Assembly: GCA_964552205.1 (NCBI GenBank)
Contig: CAZKFT010000002.1
Span: 1 to 64,000 of the forward strand
Source: JAIVGZ01 sp964552205
GTDB taxonomy: Bacteria; Pseudomonadota; Gammaproteobacteria; Natronospirales; JAIVGZ01
Direction of reading: 5' to 3'
DNA: 64,000 nt
Of this stretch, positions 25,652 to 33,988 are shown piece by piece; within the stretch, counting starts at the first letter, position 1; the number at the start of each line of letters is the position of its first letter. The notes beneath the pieces are model-generated. The model did not search any database and was not told where the DNA came from. It saw nothing but the letters and a program-made list of their open reading frames with translations. The position numbers were made by a program, and so were the translations under genes.

Positions 25652-27550
25652 TTAGGGGGTGACATCGGCGAGGTTGCCCTTGTCCTCAAGCCACGCTTTC
25701 CGGTCACCAGCACGCTTCTTGGCCAGCAACATATCCATCAGGGCATCGGTACCGTCCACGCCGTCGATGGTGAGTTGCACCAGGCGTCGTGTATCGGGGG
25801 ACATGGTGGTTTCACGCAGTTGCAGGGGGTTCATCTCACCGAGCCCCTTGAAGCGCGTGACTGTCAACTTGCCTTTGGTGCCTTCGGCCTTGATGCGGTC
25901 GAGCTGACCCTGCTTCTCCGCGTCATCCAAGGCGTAGTACACCTGCTTGCCGGCGTCGATTCGGTATAGCGGTGGCATGGCAACATAAATGTGGCCGTGC
26001 TCCACCAGCGGTCGGAAATGGCGCAGGAAAAGCGCGCACAACAGCGTCGCGATATGCAGCCCGTCTGAGTCGGCATCGGCGAGAATGCAGACCTTGCCAT
26101 ACCGAAGTTCGTCAATCTTGCTGGAACCCGGATCCACGCCCAGTGCCACGGAGATATCGTGTACTTCCTGCGAGGCCAGTACCTCGGCAGGGCCGACCTC
26201 CCAAGTGTTGAGAATTTTGCCGCGCAAAGGCATGACCGCCTGGAACTCGCGGTCACGCGCCTGTTTGGCGGACCCCCCTGCGGAGTCGCCTTCCACGAGG
26301 AACAGTTCGGTGCGTGTGGTGTCCTGGCTCGCGCAGTCGGCAAGTTTGCCAGGCAATGCTGGCCCGGATACCGCCTTCTTGCGCACGACCTTGCGGCCTG
26401 CACGCGCGCGATCCTGCGCACGCTGGATGGCCAATTGCGCGATGCGTTCGCCGACCGCAGGGTGTTGGTTCAGCCACAGACTGAAGGCATCTTTCACCAC
26501 GCCGGATACGAACGGCGCTGCCTCACGGGAACTCAGGCGCTCCTTGGTCTGCCCGGAAAACTGCGGGTCTTCCATCTTCGCGGACAACACGTAGGTGACG
26601 CGATCCCAGACATCATCCGGGCTCAGCTTCACGCCGCGCGGGAGCAGATTGCGGAACTCGCAGAACTCGCGCAGCGACTCGGTGAGACCCGTGCGCAGGC
26701 CATTCACATGCGTACCACCCTGCATGGTCGGAATCAGGTTCACATAGCTCTCGGTGACGGGCTCGCCCTCCTCCGGTAACCACAGCACGGCCCAGTCCAC
26801 AGCCTCGGTGTGGCCTTCGAAGGCACCGATGAATGGCGTGTCCGGCAGCACATCCCATCCCTTGGTGGCATCCACGAGGTAATCGGCAAGTCCGGCTTCG
26901 TAGCGCCACTCGTCGGCCTCGCCGGTTGCTTCCTGATGCATCTTCACCACCAAGCCCGGGCAAAGCACCGCCTTCGCGCGCAAGACATGCCGCAGGCGTG
27001 GTACCGAGAACTTGGGTGAGTCGAAATATTTGGGATCCGGCCAGAAGCGAACCGTAGTGCCTGTGTTTGCCTTGCCGACGGTCCCGATTTCCTCCAGGGG
27101 GGATCTTGTCTCGCCGCCTGCAAAGGACATGTTCCATTCCTTGCCGCCGCGTTTGATCCAGACATCGAGCTGCTTGGACAAGGCATTCACGACGGAGACG
27201 CCCACGCCGTGCAGTCCGCCTGAGAAGCGGTAGTTCTTGTTCGAGAATTTCGCCCCGGCGTGCAGTCGGGTCAGGATGAGTTCGACACCGGGAACTTTTT
27301 CCTGGGGGTGAACATCCACGGGCATGCCGCGGCCGTCATCGGTGACTTCCAGCGAGCCGTCCTTGTACAGGGTGACTTCGATGCACTTCGCGTGACCGGC
27401 GAGGGCCTCATCCACGGAGTTGTCGATGACTTCCTGCGCGAGGTGGTCCGGGCGGGTGGTGTCGGTGTACATGCCCGGGCGCTTGCGCACCGGGTCGAGG
27501 CCCGACAGGACCTCGATGTCGGCGGATTCGTACTTGCTGGAGGTTGCCAC
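25652..27550 (-). CDS. parE: DNA topoisomerase IV subunit B
   Basis: ParE is the ATPase subunit of topoisomerase IV. The 632-residue protein has the GHKL ATP-binding motifs (EVIDNSVDEALAGHA, DDGRGMPVD, GGLHGVGVSVVNAL) and the TOPRIM motifs EGDSAGGSAKQARDREFQ and DADSDGLHI. It is ParE rather than GyrB because it pairs with parC and lacks the GyrB insertion. The start is a GTG at 27550, with a TACAAT box ending 6 nt before it and no good Shine-Dalgarno sequence. It ends where the repeat array begins. Confidence 0.95.
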   Translation of the reverse strand: MATSSKYESADIEVLSGLDPVRKRPGMYTDTTRPDHLAQEVIDNSVDEALAGHAKCIEVTLYKDGSLEVTDDGRGMPVDVHPQEKVPGVELILTRLHAGAKFSNKNYRFSGGLHGVGVSVVNALSKQLDVWIKRGGKEWNMSFAGGETRSPLEEIGTVGKANTGTTVRFWPDPKYFDSPKFSVPRLRHVLRAKAVLCPGLVVKMHQEATGEADEWRYEAGLADYLVDATKGWDVLPDTPFIGAFEGHTEAVDWAVLWLPEEGEPVTESYVNLIPTMQGGTHVNGLRTGLTESLREFCEFRNLLPRGVKLSPDDVWDRVTYVLSAKMEDPQFSGQTKERLSSREAAPFVSGVVKDAFSLWLNQHPAVGERIAQLAIQRAQDRARAGRKVVRKKAVSGPALPGKLADCASQDTTRTELFLVEGDSAGGSAKQARDREFQAVMPLRGKILNTWEVGPAEVLASQEVHDISVALGVDPGSSKIDELRYGKVCILADADSDGLHIATLLCALFLRHFRPLVEHGHIYVAMPPLYRIDAGKQVYYALDDAEKQGQLDRIKAEGTKGKLTVTRFKGLGEMNPLQLRETTMSPDTRRLVQLTIDGVDGTDALMDMLLAKKRAGDRKAWLEDKGNLADVTP

Positions 27551-27556
27551 CCCGCA

Positions 27557-27562
27557 ATTGTA
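27557..27562 (-). promoter_or_regulatory. -10 box of parE
   Basis: TACAAT on the minus strand ends exactly 6 nt before the parE GTG, so the expected transcript start coincides with the start codon. It lies in the 29 bp between the DUF3501 stop and parE. No good -35 hexamer is seen. Confidence 0.4.
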
Positions 27563-27579
27563 CCTAATGCAGGTGGCTA

Positions 27580-28161
27580 TTAATTCAGGTCGGCGATAAG
27601 GGCCTTGCGTGAGGCGTCCTGCACCACAATCTCGCAGGTCGCATTCTCATGGTCGCAGCCCATGGCCAAGGCGGCGCCACCCTGCAGCGACTTCACCATC
27701 CCCGGGTCCAGCTCGAACCGTGAGAAATGCACAGAGGAAGTCTTTTCGTCGTTTTCACGCTCGAGGTCTTCGTCGGAGATTGCGTACACCTTGTCGTGTC
27801 CCTCGACCCGGACCCATACCTTGTCCTCCACACCGATGAGTCGCGCGAGCTCACGCTTGCGCTCTTCCACTTCCGGGTACTCGATCATGAAGGTGGCCTT
27901 CCAGTTCGAGCCATCTGGAACGAGCGGGTTGTATGCGTTGAGCTCTTCCTCGATGCCGGTCCGGTCGAAAATCTTCTCGACCCGGAGCATCTCCTGGACC
28001 TGGTACTGGATGGTGAGCGCATCCTCGAAGTACAGCGTGAGGTGTGGGCTGAGTGAGACCTTCCGGTTCTTCTTGTGCTCCAGCACCTTCTGGCGGAACG
28101 CCGGGCGCTCTTCAGCGTACTGTTCCAGCGTAAAAAGGTCGTCTCGCGTCAGCTTCTTCAA
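27580..28161 (-). CDS. DUF3501 family protein
   Basis: This 193-residue soluble protein is recognised as DUF3501 by features such as LKKLTRDDLF at the start, HLTLYFEDALTIQYQVQEML in the middle, and SVHFSRFELDP near the end. Its biochemical role is unknown. The family is commonly encoded beside rubrerythrin and an HdrD-like iron-sulfur protein, as here, which points to redox or peroxide stress. The TTG start at 28161 has a GGAGAGG ribosome-binding site and lies 14 bp after the upstream stop; longer frames would extend deep into the FeS gene. Confidence 0.85.
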   Translation of the reverse strand: MKKLTRDDLFTLEQYAEERPAFRQKVLEHKKNRKVSLSPHLTLYFEDALTIQYQVQEMLRVEKIFDRTGIEEELNAYNPLVPDGSNWKATFMIEYPEVEERKRELARLIGVEDKVWVRVEGHDKVYAISDEDLERENDEKTSSVHFSRFELDPGMVKSLQGGAALAMGCDHENATCEIVVQDASRKALIADLN

Positions 28162-28175
28162 AGAATCCTCTCCGG

Positions 28176-29522
28176 TCAGATGCCGTAGGCGGTGCGCAAC
28201 AGCTTGAGTGGGTGTTCGGGGGCTTTGCCGCCCTCCAGGCCGTTCTCGATCTGGTGTCCGGCCATCGGACAGTCGGACGAGTAGTGGTCCGCCGAGGACT
28301 GCTTGACCTTGTTGAATACCGCCCGCCCGATCTTCATCGACGTCTCGTGGTACTCGCTCTTCACGGCATAGGTGCCGTTGTGACCAGAGCAACGCTCGAT
28401 GGCATCCACGGTGGTTCCGTTGATGAGTTGCAGCACTTCGCGGGTTTTCATACCGATGTTCTGCACCCGCAAGTGGCAGGCGACGTGATAGCTGATGGTG
28501 CCGAGCCCGGTGGCGAAATCGGTGCGTAGCTTGCCAGCCTTGTGGCGTGCCATCAGGTACTCGAACGGGTCGTAGATGGCATCGCGTACTTTGATGACGT
28601 CAGCGTCATCGGGAAACATCAGTGGCAGCTCCTGCTTGTACATCAACACGCAGGACGGTATCGGCGAAACAATGTCATGGCCCTCGTCCACCAGCTTGGC
28701 CAGCCGTGGGATGTTGAATTCCTTCAGCTCCCGAACTTTCTCCAGATCGCCCAGCTCCATCTTCGGCATGCCGCAACAGCGCTCATCCGGGGTCAGCGTG
28801 ACGGGGACACCGTTGTGCTCGAACACCGCAATCAGGTCCTCGCCGACATCTGGCTCGTTGCGGTTGCAGTAACAGGTGGCAAACAGAGCGACCTTGCCGG
28901 TGGTCTCGCCTGCTGGTTCCACTGCCAGCGATGGCTTGCTGCGTTTCGCTTCGCGCTTGCGCAGGGTGTTGCTGTGGTACTCGGGAACCGGCGCGTCCGG
29001 GTGCACCCCCAGAACCTTGTCCAAGGCCTTGCGCGCCAGACCGTTCTTGTTGGCGGCGTTCACTGCGTGTACCACCACCGGGATGCCCGCCAGTTTGCCG
29101 ACCGCATCCGTGGAGGTCAGGATGCGGTCACGCATCTTCACATCGCCCTTGCGGAATTTGACGGCCTTGGCACGCAACATCAGATGGGGAAAGTCCACAT
29201 TCCACTCATGGGGCGGAACGTACGGACACTTGGTCATGTAGCACATGTCGCACAGGTAGCATTCGTCCACCACCTGCCAGTAGTCCTTCTTGTCCACTCC
29301 ATCCAATTCCATGGAGTGGGACTCGTCTATCAGCTCGAACAGGCGCGGAAAGCTGTTGCACAGTGAAAAACACCGCCGGCAGCCGTGACAAATATCGAAC
29401 ACGCGCTCGAGTTCCCCGAAAAGCTTCGCTTCATCGAAGAATTCGGGGTTCTTCCAGTCGAGTGGATGCCGGGTCGGTGCCTCTAGGCTGCCTTCCCGTG
29501 CACCGCTGCCGCCGTGCGCCAT
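28176..29522 (-). CDS. HdrD/GlpC-like iron-sulfur oxidoreductase
   Basis: The 448-residue protein has two [4Fe-4S] motifs near the N terminus: C45-x2-C48-x2-C51-x3-C55, and C88-x2-C91-x2-C94 with C99. Two CCG-type cysteine domains follow, one with ERCCGMPKMELGD and the other with CHLRVQNIGMK and ERCSGHNG. This is the plan of heterodisulfide reductase subunit D and the GlpC electron-transfer subunit. No flavoprotein partner is next to it. Given its neighbours, it probably supplies electrons to rubrerythrin, which is inference. The ATG has AAGGA upstream. Confidence 0.9.
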   Translation of the reverse strand: MAHGGSGAREGSLEAPTRHPLDWKNPEFFDEAKLFGELERVFDICHGCRRCFSLCNSFPRLFELIDESHSMELDGVDKKDYWQVVDECYLCDMCYMTKCPYVPPHEWNVDFPHLMLRAKAVKFRKGDVKMRDRILTSTDAVGKLAGIPVVVHAVNAANKNGLARKALDKVLGVHPDAPVPEYHSNTLRKREAKRSKPSLAVEPAGETTGKVALFATCYCNRNEPDVGEDLIAVFEHNGVPVTLTPDERCCGMPKMELGDLEKVRELKEFNIPRLAKLVDEGHDIVSPIPSCVLMYKQELPLMFPDDADVIKVRDAIYDPFEYLMARHKAGKLRTDFATGLGTISYHVACHLRVQNIGMKTREVLQLINGTTVDAIERCSGHNGTYAVKSEYHETSMKIGRAVFNKVKQSSADHYSSDCPMAGHQIENGLEGGKAPEHPLKLLRTAYGI

Positions 29523-29545
29523 TGTTTGGGGTCCTTGCTTGCCGA

Positions 29546-29965
29546 TCAGGCGTCGAGTGCGTCCAATGCCTTCTGGAATCGGTTCGCATGCGAACGCTCT
29601 GCCTTGGCCAGGGTCTCGAACCAGTCAGCGATTTCGTCGAAACCTTCATCACGGGCGGTCTTGGCCATGCCCGGGTACATGTCGGTGTACTCGTGGGTCT
29701 CGCCTGCGATCGCAGCTTTGAGGTTGGAACCGGTAGGACCAATCGGCAGGCCGGTGGCTGGGTCGCCTACGGCCTCAAGGTATTCAAGATGGCCATGCGC
29801 ATGGCCGGTTTCGCCTTCCGCAGTCGAGCGGAACACGGCGGCGACATCGTTGTAGCCCTCAACGTCGGCTTTGGATGCAAAGTACAGGTAACGGCGGTTG
29901 GCCTGGGATTCACCTGCAAACGCTTCTTTGAGACTTGCTTCGGTCTTGCTGCCCTTCAGACTCAT
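29546..29965 (-). CDS. Rubrerythrin-type diiron peroxidase without rubredoxin domain
   Basis: Rubrerythrins reduce hydrogen peroxide at a diiron site in a ferritin-like four-helix bundle. This 139-residue form keeps the glutamate motifs (AFAGESQANRRYL, STAEGETGHAHGH, AAIAGETHEY, LAKAERSHANRF) but ends without the C-terminal rubredoxin Cys4 domain of classical rubrerythrin. It therefore needs an external electron donor, for which the adjacent FeS protein is the obvious candidate. A strong GGAGG ribosome-binding site precedes the ATG, and a promoter with a palindromic operator lies just upstream. Confidence 0.92.
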   Translation of the reverse strand: MSLKGSKTEASLKEAFAGESQANRRYLYFASKADVEGYNDVAAVFRSTAEGETGHAHGHLEYLEAVGDPATGLPIGPTGSNLKAAIAGETHEYTDMYPGMAKTARDEGFDEIADWFETLAKAERSHANRFQKALDALDA

Positions 29966-29986
29966 GGTGTTGCTCCTCCAGTGAAG

Positions 29987-30040
29987 TTAGACATTGTCTA
30001 AATATGCTTGGAATCTAACCAGCGGCAGGTGCCCTGTCAA
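29987..30040 (-). promoter_or_regulatory. Rubrerythrin promoter with palindromic operator
   Basis: On the minus strand TTGACA (30040-30035, perfect -35) is followed after 17 bp by TAGATT (30017-30012, -10). Downstream, 29987-30001 is a perfect 7-1-7 palindrome, TTAGACA-n-TGTCTAA, covering roughly +4 to +18 of the expected transcript. A palindrome at that place is typical of a repressor operator. The regulator is not identifiable from sequence and no regulator gene is adjacent. Confidence 0.7.
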
Positions 30041-30065
30041 CCGCCGACGGAAAAGGGAGCGGTGG

Positions 30066-30071
30066 TAGAAT
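30066..30071 (+). promoter_or_regulatory. -10 box of xseB
   Basis: TAGAAT ends 8 nt before the xseB ATG. There is no clear -35 hexamer or Shine-Dalgarno sequence. The arrangement matches the other short-leader starts in this window. Confidence 0.4.
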
Positions 30072-30079
30072 ACGCCGCG

Positions 30080-30325
30080 ATGCCAAAGACCCCGACTGCG
30101 TTGGATTTCGAGAAGTCCTTGACCGAACTGGAAAAACTGGTTGACGGCATGGAATCCGGCGATCTGCCTCTGGAAGAAGCCCTTAAACAGTTCGAGCGTG
30201 GGGTCACGCTCGCCCGCGCCTGCCAGAAGGCGCTCAAGGATGCCGAACTCAAAGTGGAGCAACTGATCGAGAAGAACGGACAGCCCACGCTGGCCCCGCT
30301 CGATGTGGACGAAGACGACGACTGA
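30080..30325 (+). CDS. xseB: Exodeoxyribonuclease VII small subunit
   Basis: XseB forms ExoVII with XseA, a single-strand DNA exonuclease that trims DNA in repair. The 81-residue protein has the characteristic DFEKSLTELEKLV and LEEALKQFERGV helices and an acidic tail. The ATG at 30080 is chosen over an upstream in-frame ATG at 30008, because homologues start just before the FE..L.ELE helix. It is the first gene of an xseB-ispA-dxs run, a conserved arrangement in Proteobacteria; the large subunit gene is not in the window. Confidence 0.93.
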   Translation: MPKTPTALDFEKSLTELEKLVDGMESGDLPLEEALKQFERGVTLARACQKALKDAELKVEQLIEKNGQPTLAPLDVDEDDD

Positions 30326-30326
30326 C

Positions 30327-31217
30327 ATGGATTTTGGCGCCCGCGTACGGGCCTATCAAGACCGCGTGCATGCCACGATGGACCGTTGGCTACCTGCCGT
30401 AGAGGTTTCCCCAAGTCGCTTGCATGAGGCGATGCGTTATGCCGTTCTGGGTAGCGGCAAGCGTGTGCGGCCGCTGCTGATTTACGCCACAGGCGAGGTA
30501 CTCGGCCTGACACCTGAACAGCTTGACCCGAGTGCCGCCGCGGTAGAAATGATTCACGCCTACTCCCTGATACATGATGACCTTCCTTCCATGGACGATG
30601 ACGACCTGCGTCGCGGCCGACCGACCTGCCATCGCGCGTTCGATGAAGCGACCGCGATTCTTGCAGGTGACGCACTGCAGGCGCTCGCACTCGAGTTGTT
30701 GGCGACCGACGAGTCGCTTGCTGTATCCGCTGCCACGCGCGTGCACATGGTCGCGCGCCTCGCCCGTGCCGGCGGTTCCTTGGGCATGGCCGGTGGTCAG
30801 GCCGTGGATCTTGATGCAGAAGGCACACGACAATCCCTGGGTGAACTCGAAGCCATGCACGCGTTGAAGACCGGCGCCTTGATCCGCGCCAGCGTGATGC
30901 TTGCGGCCGATACCGCGGAAAACCTGGATGATGCGAAGCGCAACGCGCTCGATCATTTCGGCCAGACCATTGGCCTGGCTTTCCAGGTGCGCGATGACAT
31001 CCTTGATGTGGAGGCCGACACCGAGACCTTGGGAAAGCCACAAGGGTCCGATCAGCGCCACGGGAAATCCACCTTTCCAGCCCTTCTGGGTCTTGAGGGT
31101 GCCAAAACGCGGGTGACTTCCCTCAAGGCTGAAGCACTGGAAGCGTTGGCACCGTTCGGTACCGCAGCCGAGCCATTGCGGTGGCTGGCGGCCTATATCG
31201 TCGACCGGAACCACTGA
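30327..31217 (+). CDS. ispA: Farnesyl diphosphate synthase (polyprenyl synthetase)
   Basis: IspA condenses isopentenyl diphosphate with dimethylallyl and geranyl diphosphate to make farnesyl diphosphate. The 296-residue protein contains the first aspartate-rich motif in HDDLPSMDDDDLRRGRPTCH, the KTGALIRASV segment and the second DDILD motif. The short FARM-type motif with Tyr five residues upstream of the first DDxxD (AYSLIHDD) fits a farnesyl-length product. It begins 1 nt after the xseB stop and leads into dxs. Confidence 0.95.
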   Translation: MDFGARVRAYQDRVHATMDRWLPAVEVSPSRLHEAMRYAVLGSGKRVRPLLIYATGEVLGLTPEQLDPSAAAVEMIHAYSLIHDDLPSMDDDDLRRGRPTCHRAFDEATAILAGDALQALALELLATDESLAVSAATRVHMVARLARAGGSLGMAGGQAVDLDAEGTRQSLGELEAMHALKTGALIRASVMLAADTAENLDDAKRNALDHFGQTIGLAFQVRDDILDVEADTETLGKPQGSDQRHGKSTFPALLGLEGAKTRVTSLKAEALEALAPFGTAAEPLRWLAAYIVDRNH

Positions 31218-31232
31218 TGACCATGGTTTACC

Positions 31233-31262
31233 TTGAACCACCCTCCTATGGGCGGGGATAAT
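31233..31262 (+). promoter_or_regulatory. dxs promoter
   Basis: TTGAAC (31233-31238) and GATAAT (31257-31262) are separated by 18 bp. The -10 ends exactly 6 nt before the dxs ATG at 31269, so the predicted first transcribed base is the A of the start codon. This is the best two-box example of the short-leader class in the window. Confidence 0.6.
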
Positions 31263-31268
31263 CCACAC

Positions 31269-33161
31269 ATGAGTGACCTTTCCGTCAGATTCCCGCTGCT
31301 CGCCAACATCGAATCGCCGGCAGACCTGCGTGCGCTTGACGCAGACCAGCTGGTGGCCGTGGCGGCGGAGTTGCGTCAGTACCTGGTGGAAGGGCTAAGT
31401 CACGGGGGTTGTCATTTTGCGGCCAACCTCGGCACGGTCGAGCTCACGGTCGCCCTGCACTATGTGTACGACACCCCTTTCGACCGCCTGGTCTGGGATG
31501 TTGGACACCAGGCCTACCCACACAAGATTTTGACCGGACGTCGCGATGCCCTTTCCAGCATCCGTCAGAAGGACGGGCTCGCACCTTTCCCGAAACGGGC
31601 GGAGAGCGAGTACGACACCTTCGGCGTCGGGCATTCGTCCACCTCCATCAGTGGCGCACTCGGCATGGCCATCGGCGCTGCCCTCAAGAACGAAGACCGC
31701 CGCGCTGTCGCCATTATCGGAGATGGCGCGATGACGGCAGGCATGGCCTATGAAGCACTGAATCACGCCGGTGCGTTGGACGCCAACATCTTGGTGGTGT
31801 TGAACGACAATGACATGTCCATCTCTCCGAATGTCGGCGCACTGACCAACTATCTGGCGAAGATGCTGTCCGGCAAGTTGTATGCGAATCTGCGCGCAGG
31901 CAGCAAGAAAATCCTCAGCAAGATGCCGACTGTGTGGGAACTGGCCCGTCGCTCTGAAGAGCATGTGAAGGGCATGGTCCTCCCGGGCACGCTGTTCGAA
32001 GAATTCGGCCTGAACTACATCGGACCGGTGGATGGCCATGACCTGCCAACGCTGGTGCAAACCCTGCGCAATGTGCGCGAACTGCAAGGCGCACAGTTCC
32101 TGCATGTGGTCACGCGCAAAGGCAAAGGCTACGAACCGGCTGAGGCCGATCCGGTCAAGTGGCATGCACCATCAGCATTCGACCCCGCGAGTGGCGAGAT
32201 CGCCAAGAAGCCGGCTGGAAAGCCGACCTATACCCAGGTGTTTTCGCAGTGGGTCTGCGATATGGGCGAAGCGGATGACAAACTCGTCGCCATCACGCCG
32301 GCGATGCGCGAAGGGTCCGGTCTGGTCGAATTCGAGAAGCGCTTCCCCGACCGCTACTTCGATGTCGGAATCGCGGAACAGCACTCAGTGACGCTGGCGG
32401 CAGGTCTTGCTTGCGAGGGTTTGAAACCGGTTGTAGCGATTTACTCCACCTTCCTGCAACGCGCTTACGACCAGCTCATTCATGATGTCGCCATCCAGAA
32501 CCTCCCCGTGATGTTCGCGCTCGACCGCGCAGGCGTCGTCGGTCCTGATGGCCCTACCCATGCAGGCGCGTTCGACCTGAGCTACCTGCGTTGCATCCCC
32601 AACCTTGTGTTGATGACACCGGCGGATGAAGCAGAATGCCGACGCCTGTTGAATACAGGCCATCGCCACGATGGCCCAAGTGCGGTGCGATACCCTCGCG
32701 GCGCAGGTCCTGGCACTGTCGTTCCGGACACGCTAGAGCCATTGCCCATCGGCAAGGCCGAGGTGCGTCGCAAGGGGCGCGACATCGCCCTGCTCGCATT
32801 CGGCTGTGTCACCGCCGCAGCGGAAGCAGCGGCAGCGGAACTTGATGCCACCGTGGTGAACATGCGCTTCGTTGTTCCCTTGGATACAGAGTGCCTCGCG
32901 GACATCGCGTCCTCGCATGAGCTGTTGGTGACCATCGAAGACAATGCCATCGCCGGCGGCGCGGGTAGCGCCGTGAACGAGTGGTTGCTCGCGCAGGGCC
33001 TTTCCGTACAGGTGCTGAATCTGGGCCTGCCCCACCGCTTTCAGGAACATGGCAGCCGCGAACAGTTGCTCGAGGAAGCCGGTATCGACACCGCAGGAAT
33101 TCTCGCGGCGATTCGCGCACGCAAAGCGCCGCGAATTGCCAAGCCCAGGGCTGCCGGATAG
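31269..33161 (+). CDS. dxs: 1-deoxy-D-xylulose-5-phosphate synthase
   Basis: Dxs joins pyruvate and glyceraldehyde-3-phosphate, the first step of the MEP isoprenoid pathway, and also feeds thiamin and pyridoxal synthesis. The 630-residue transketolase-like protein has the thiamin diphosphate motif GDGAMTAGMAYEALNHAG ending in LNDNDMSI, and the DRAGVVGPDGPTHAG segment with the catalytic region. The ATG at 31269 (MSDLSVRFPLL) is preferred over 31233 because of the promoter position. Together with ispA it forms an isoprenoid block. Confidence 0.96.
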   Translation: MSDLSVRFPLLANIESPADLRALDADQLVAVAAELRQYLVEGLSHGGCHFAANLGTVELTVALHYVYDTPFDRLVWDVGHQAYPHKILTGRRDALSSIRQKDGLAPFPKRAESEYDTFGVGHSSTSISGALGMAIGAALKNEDRRAVAIIGDGAMTAGMAYEALNHAGALDANILVVLNDNDMSISPNVGALTNYLAKMLSGKLYANLRAGSKKILSKMPTVWELARRSEEHVKGMVLPGTLFEEFGLNYIGPVDGHDLPTLVQTLRNVRELQGAQFLHVVTRKGKGYEPAEADPVKWHAPSAFDPASGEIAKKPAGKPTYTQVFSQWVCDMGEADDKLVAITPAMREGSGLVEFEKRFPDRYFDVGIAEQHSVTLAAGLACEGLKPVVAIYSTFLQRAYDQLIHDVAIQNLPVMFALDRAGVVGPDGPTHAGAFDLSYLRCIPNLVLMTPADEAECRRLLNTGHRHDGPSAVRYPRGAGPGTVVPDTLEPLPIGKAEVRRKGRDIALLAFGCVTAAAEAAAAELDATVVNMRFVVPLDTECLADIASSHELLVTIEDNAIAGGAGSAVNEWLLAQGLSVQVLNLGLPHRFQEHGSREQLLEEAGIDTAGILAAIRARKAPRIAKPRAAG

Positions 33162-33191
33162 ACTCCGGAGCCCCATAGTCAGGATTTACCC

Positions 33192-33986
33192 ATGAGCAGA
33201 CCTATCGAGGACGTCCAGAGCAAGGCCGATACGCGCCGCATCGCCATCAACAAGGTGGGGATCAAGGACATCCGGCATCCGGTGCGCGTCAGCGAGCGCA
33301 GCGGCGGTGAACAGCATACGGTTGCGACCTTCAACATGTATGTGGATCTGCCCCATAACTTCAAGGGCACCCACATGTCGCGGTTCGTGGAGATCCTGAA
33401 CAACCACGAGCGCGAGATCACCCTGAAGTCGTTCAAGGAAATGCTGGCAGAGATGACCGAACGCCTGGAGGCGGAATCCGGCCATATCGAGATGCGCTTC
33501 CCCTACTTCGTGAACAAGGAAGCGCCGGTCTCCAAGGTGAAGAGCCTGCTCGATTACGATGTGACTTTCATCGGCGAGCGCATCTCGGGTGACACCCGCA
33601 TCTGGATCAAGGTGGTCGTGGCAGTCACCAGCCTGTGCCCGTGCTCGAAGGAGATATCCGACTACGGCGCCCACAACCAGCGTTCGCACGTCACGGTACT
33701 GGCGCGGACCAAAGGCTTCATCTGGCTCGAGGAATTGATCGACCTGGTCGAGACCGAGGCCTCCTGCCAGCTATATGGCCTACTGAAACGCCCCGACGAG
33801 AAGTTCGTGACGGAGCGCGCATATGACAACCCCAAGTTCGTCGAGGACATGGTGCGGGATGTCGCAGTGAGATTGAATTCGGACGACCGCGTCCGCGCCT
33901 ATGTCGTGGAATCCGAGAACTTCGAATCCATCCACAACCACTCGGCCTACGCCCTCATCGAGCACGACAAGGATGCGACTGGCTGA
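33192..33986 (+). CDS. folE2: GTP cyclohydrolase FolE2 (type IB)
   Basis: FolE2 opens GTP to dihydroneopterin triphosphate, the first step of folate synthesis, and can use metals other than zinc. The 264-residue protein contains the family motif SLCPCSKEIS with Cys149 and Cys151, and the flanking GAHNQRSHV. An AGGA ribosome-binding site precedes the ATG. In many bacteria folE2 is a zinc-starvation backup under Zur, but no Zur-like site was noticed here and it may be the only cyclohydrolase. It ends 2 bp from the convergent kinase gene. Confidence 0.94.
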   Translation: MSRPIEDVQSKADTRRIAINKVGIKDIRHPVRVSERSGGEQHTVATFNMYVDLPHNFKGTHMSRFVEILNNHEREITLKSFKEMLAEMTERLEAESGHIEMRFPYFVNKEAPVSKVKSLLDYDVTFIGERISGDTRIWIKVVVAVTSLCPCSKEISDYGAHNQRSHVTVLARTKGFIWLEELIDLVETEASCQLYGLLKRPDEKFVTERAYDNPKFVEDMVRDVAVRLNSDDRVRAYVVESENFESIHNHSAYALIEHDKDATG

Positions 33987-33988
33987 AC

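Noticed and set aside
25298..25969. Open frames through the N gap and repeat array
   Set aside because: They exist only because N codons are read through and the repeat lacks stops; the translation is repeats of PRGSAAPRELS-like words and antisense parE.
33162..33191. Zur operator before folE2
   Set aside because: The 30-bp gap has no clear GTTATA-like palindrome; only a ribosome-binding site is convincing.
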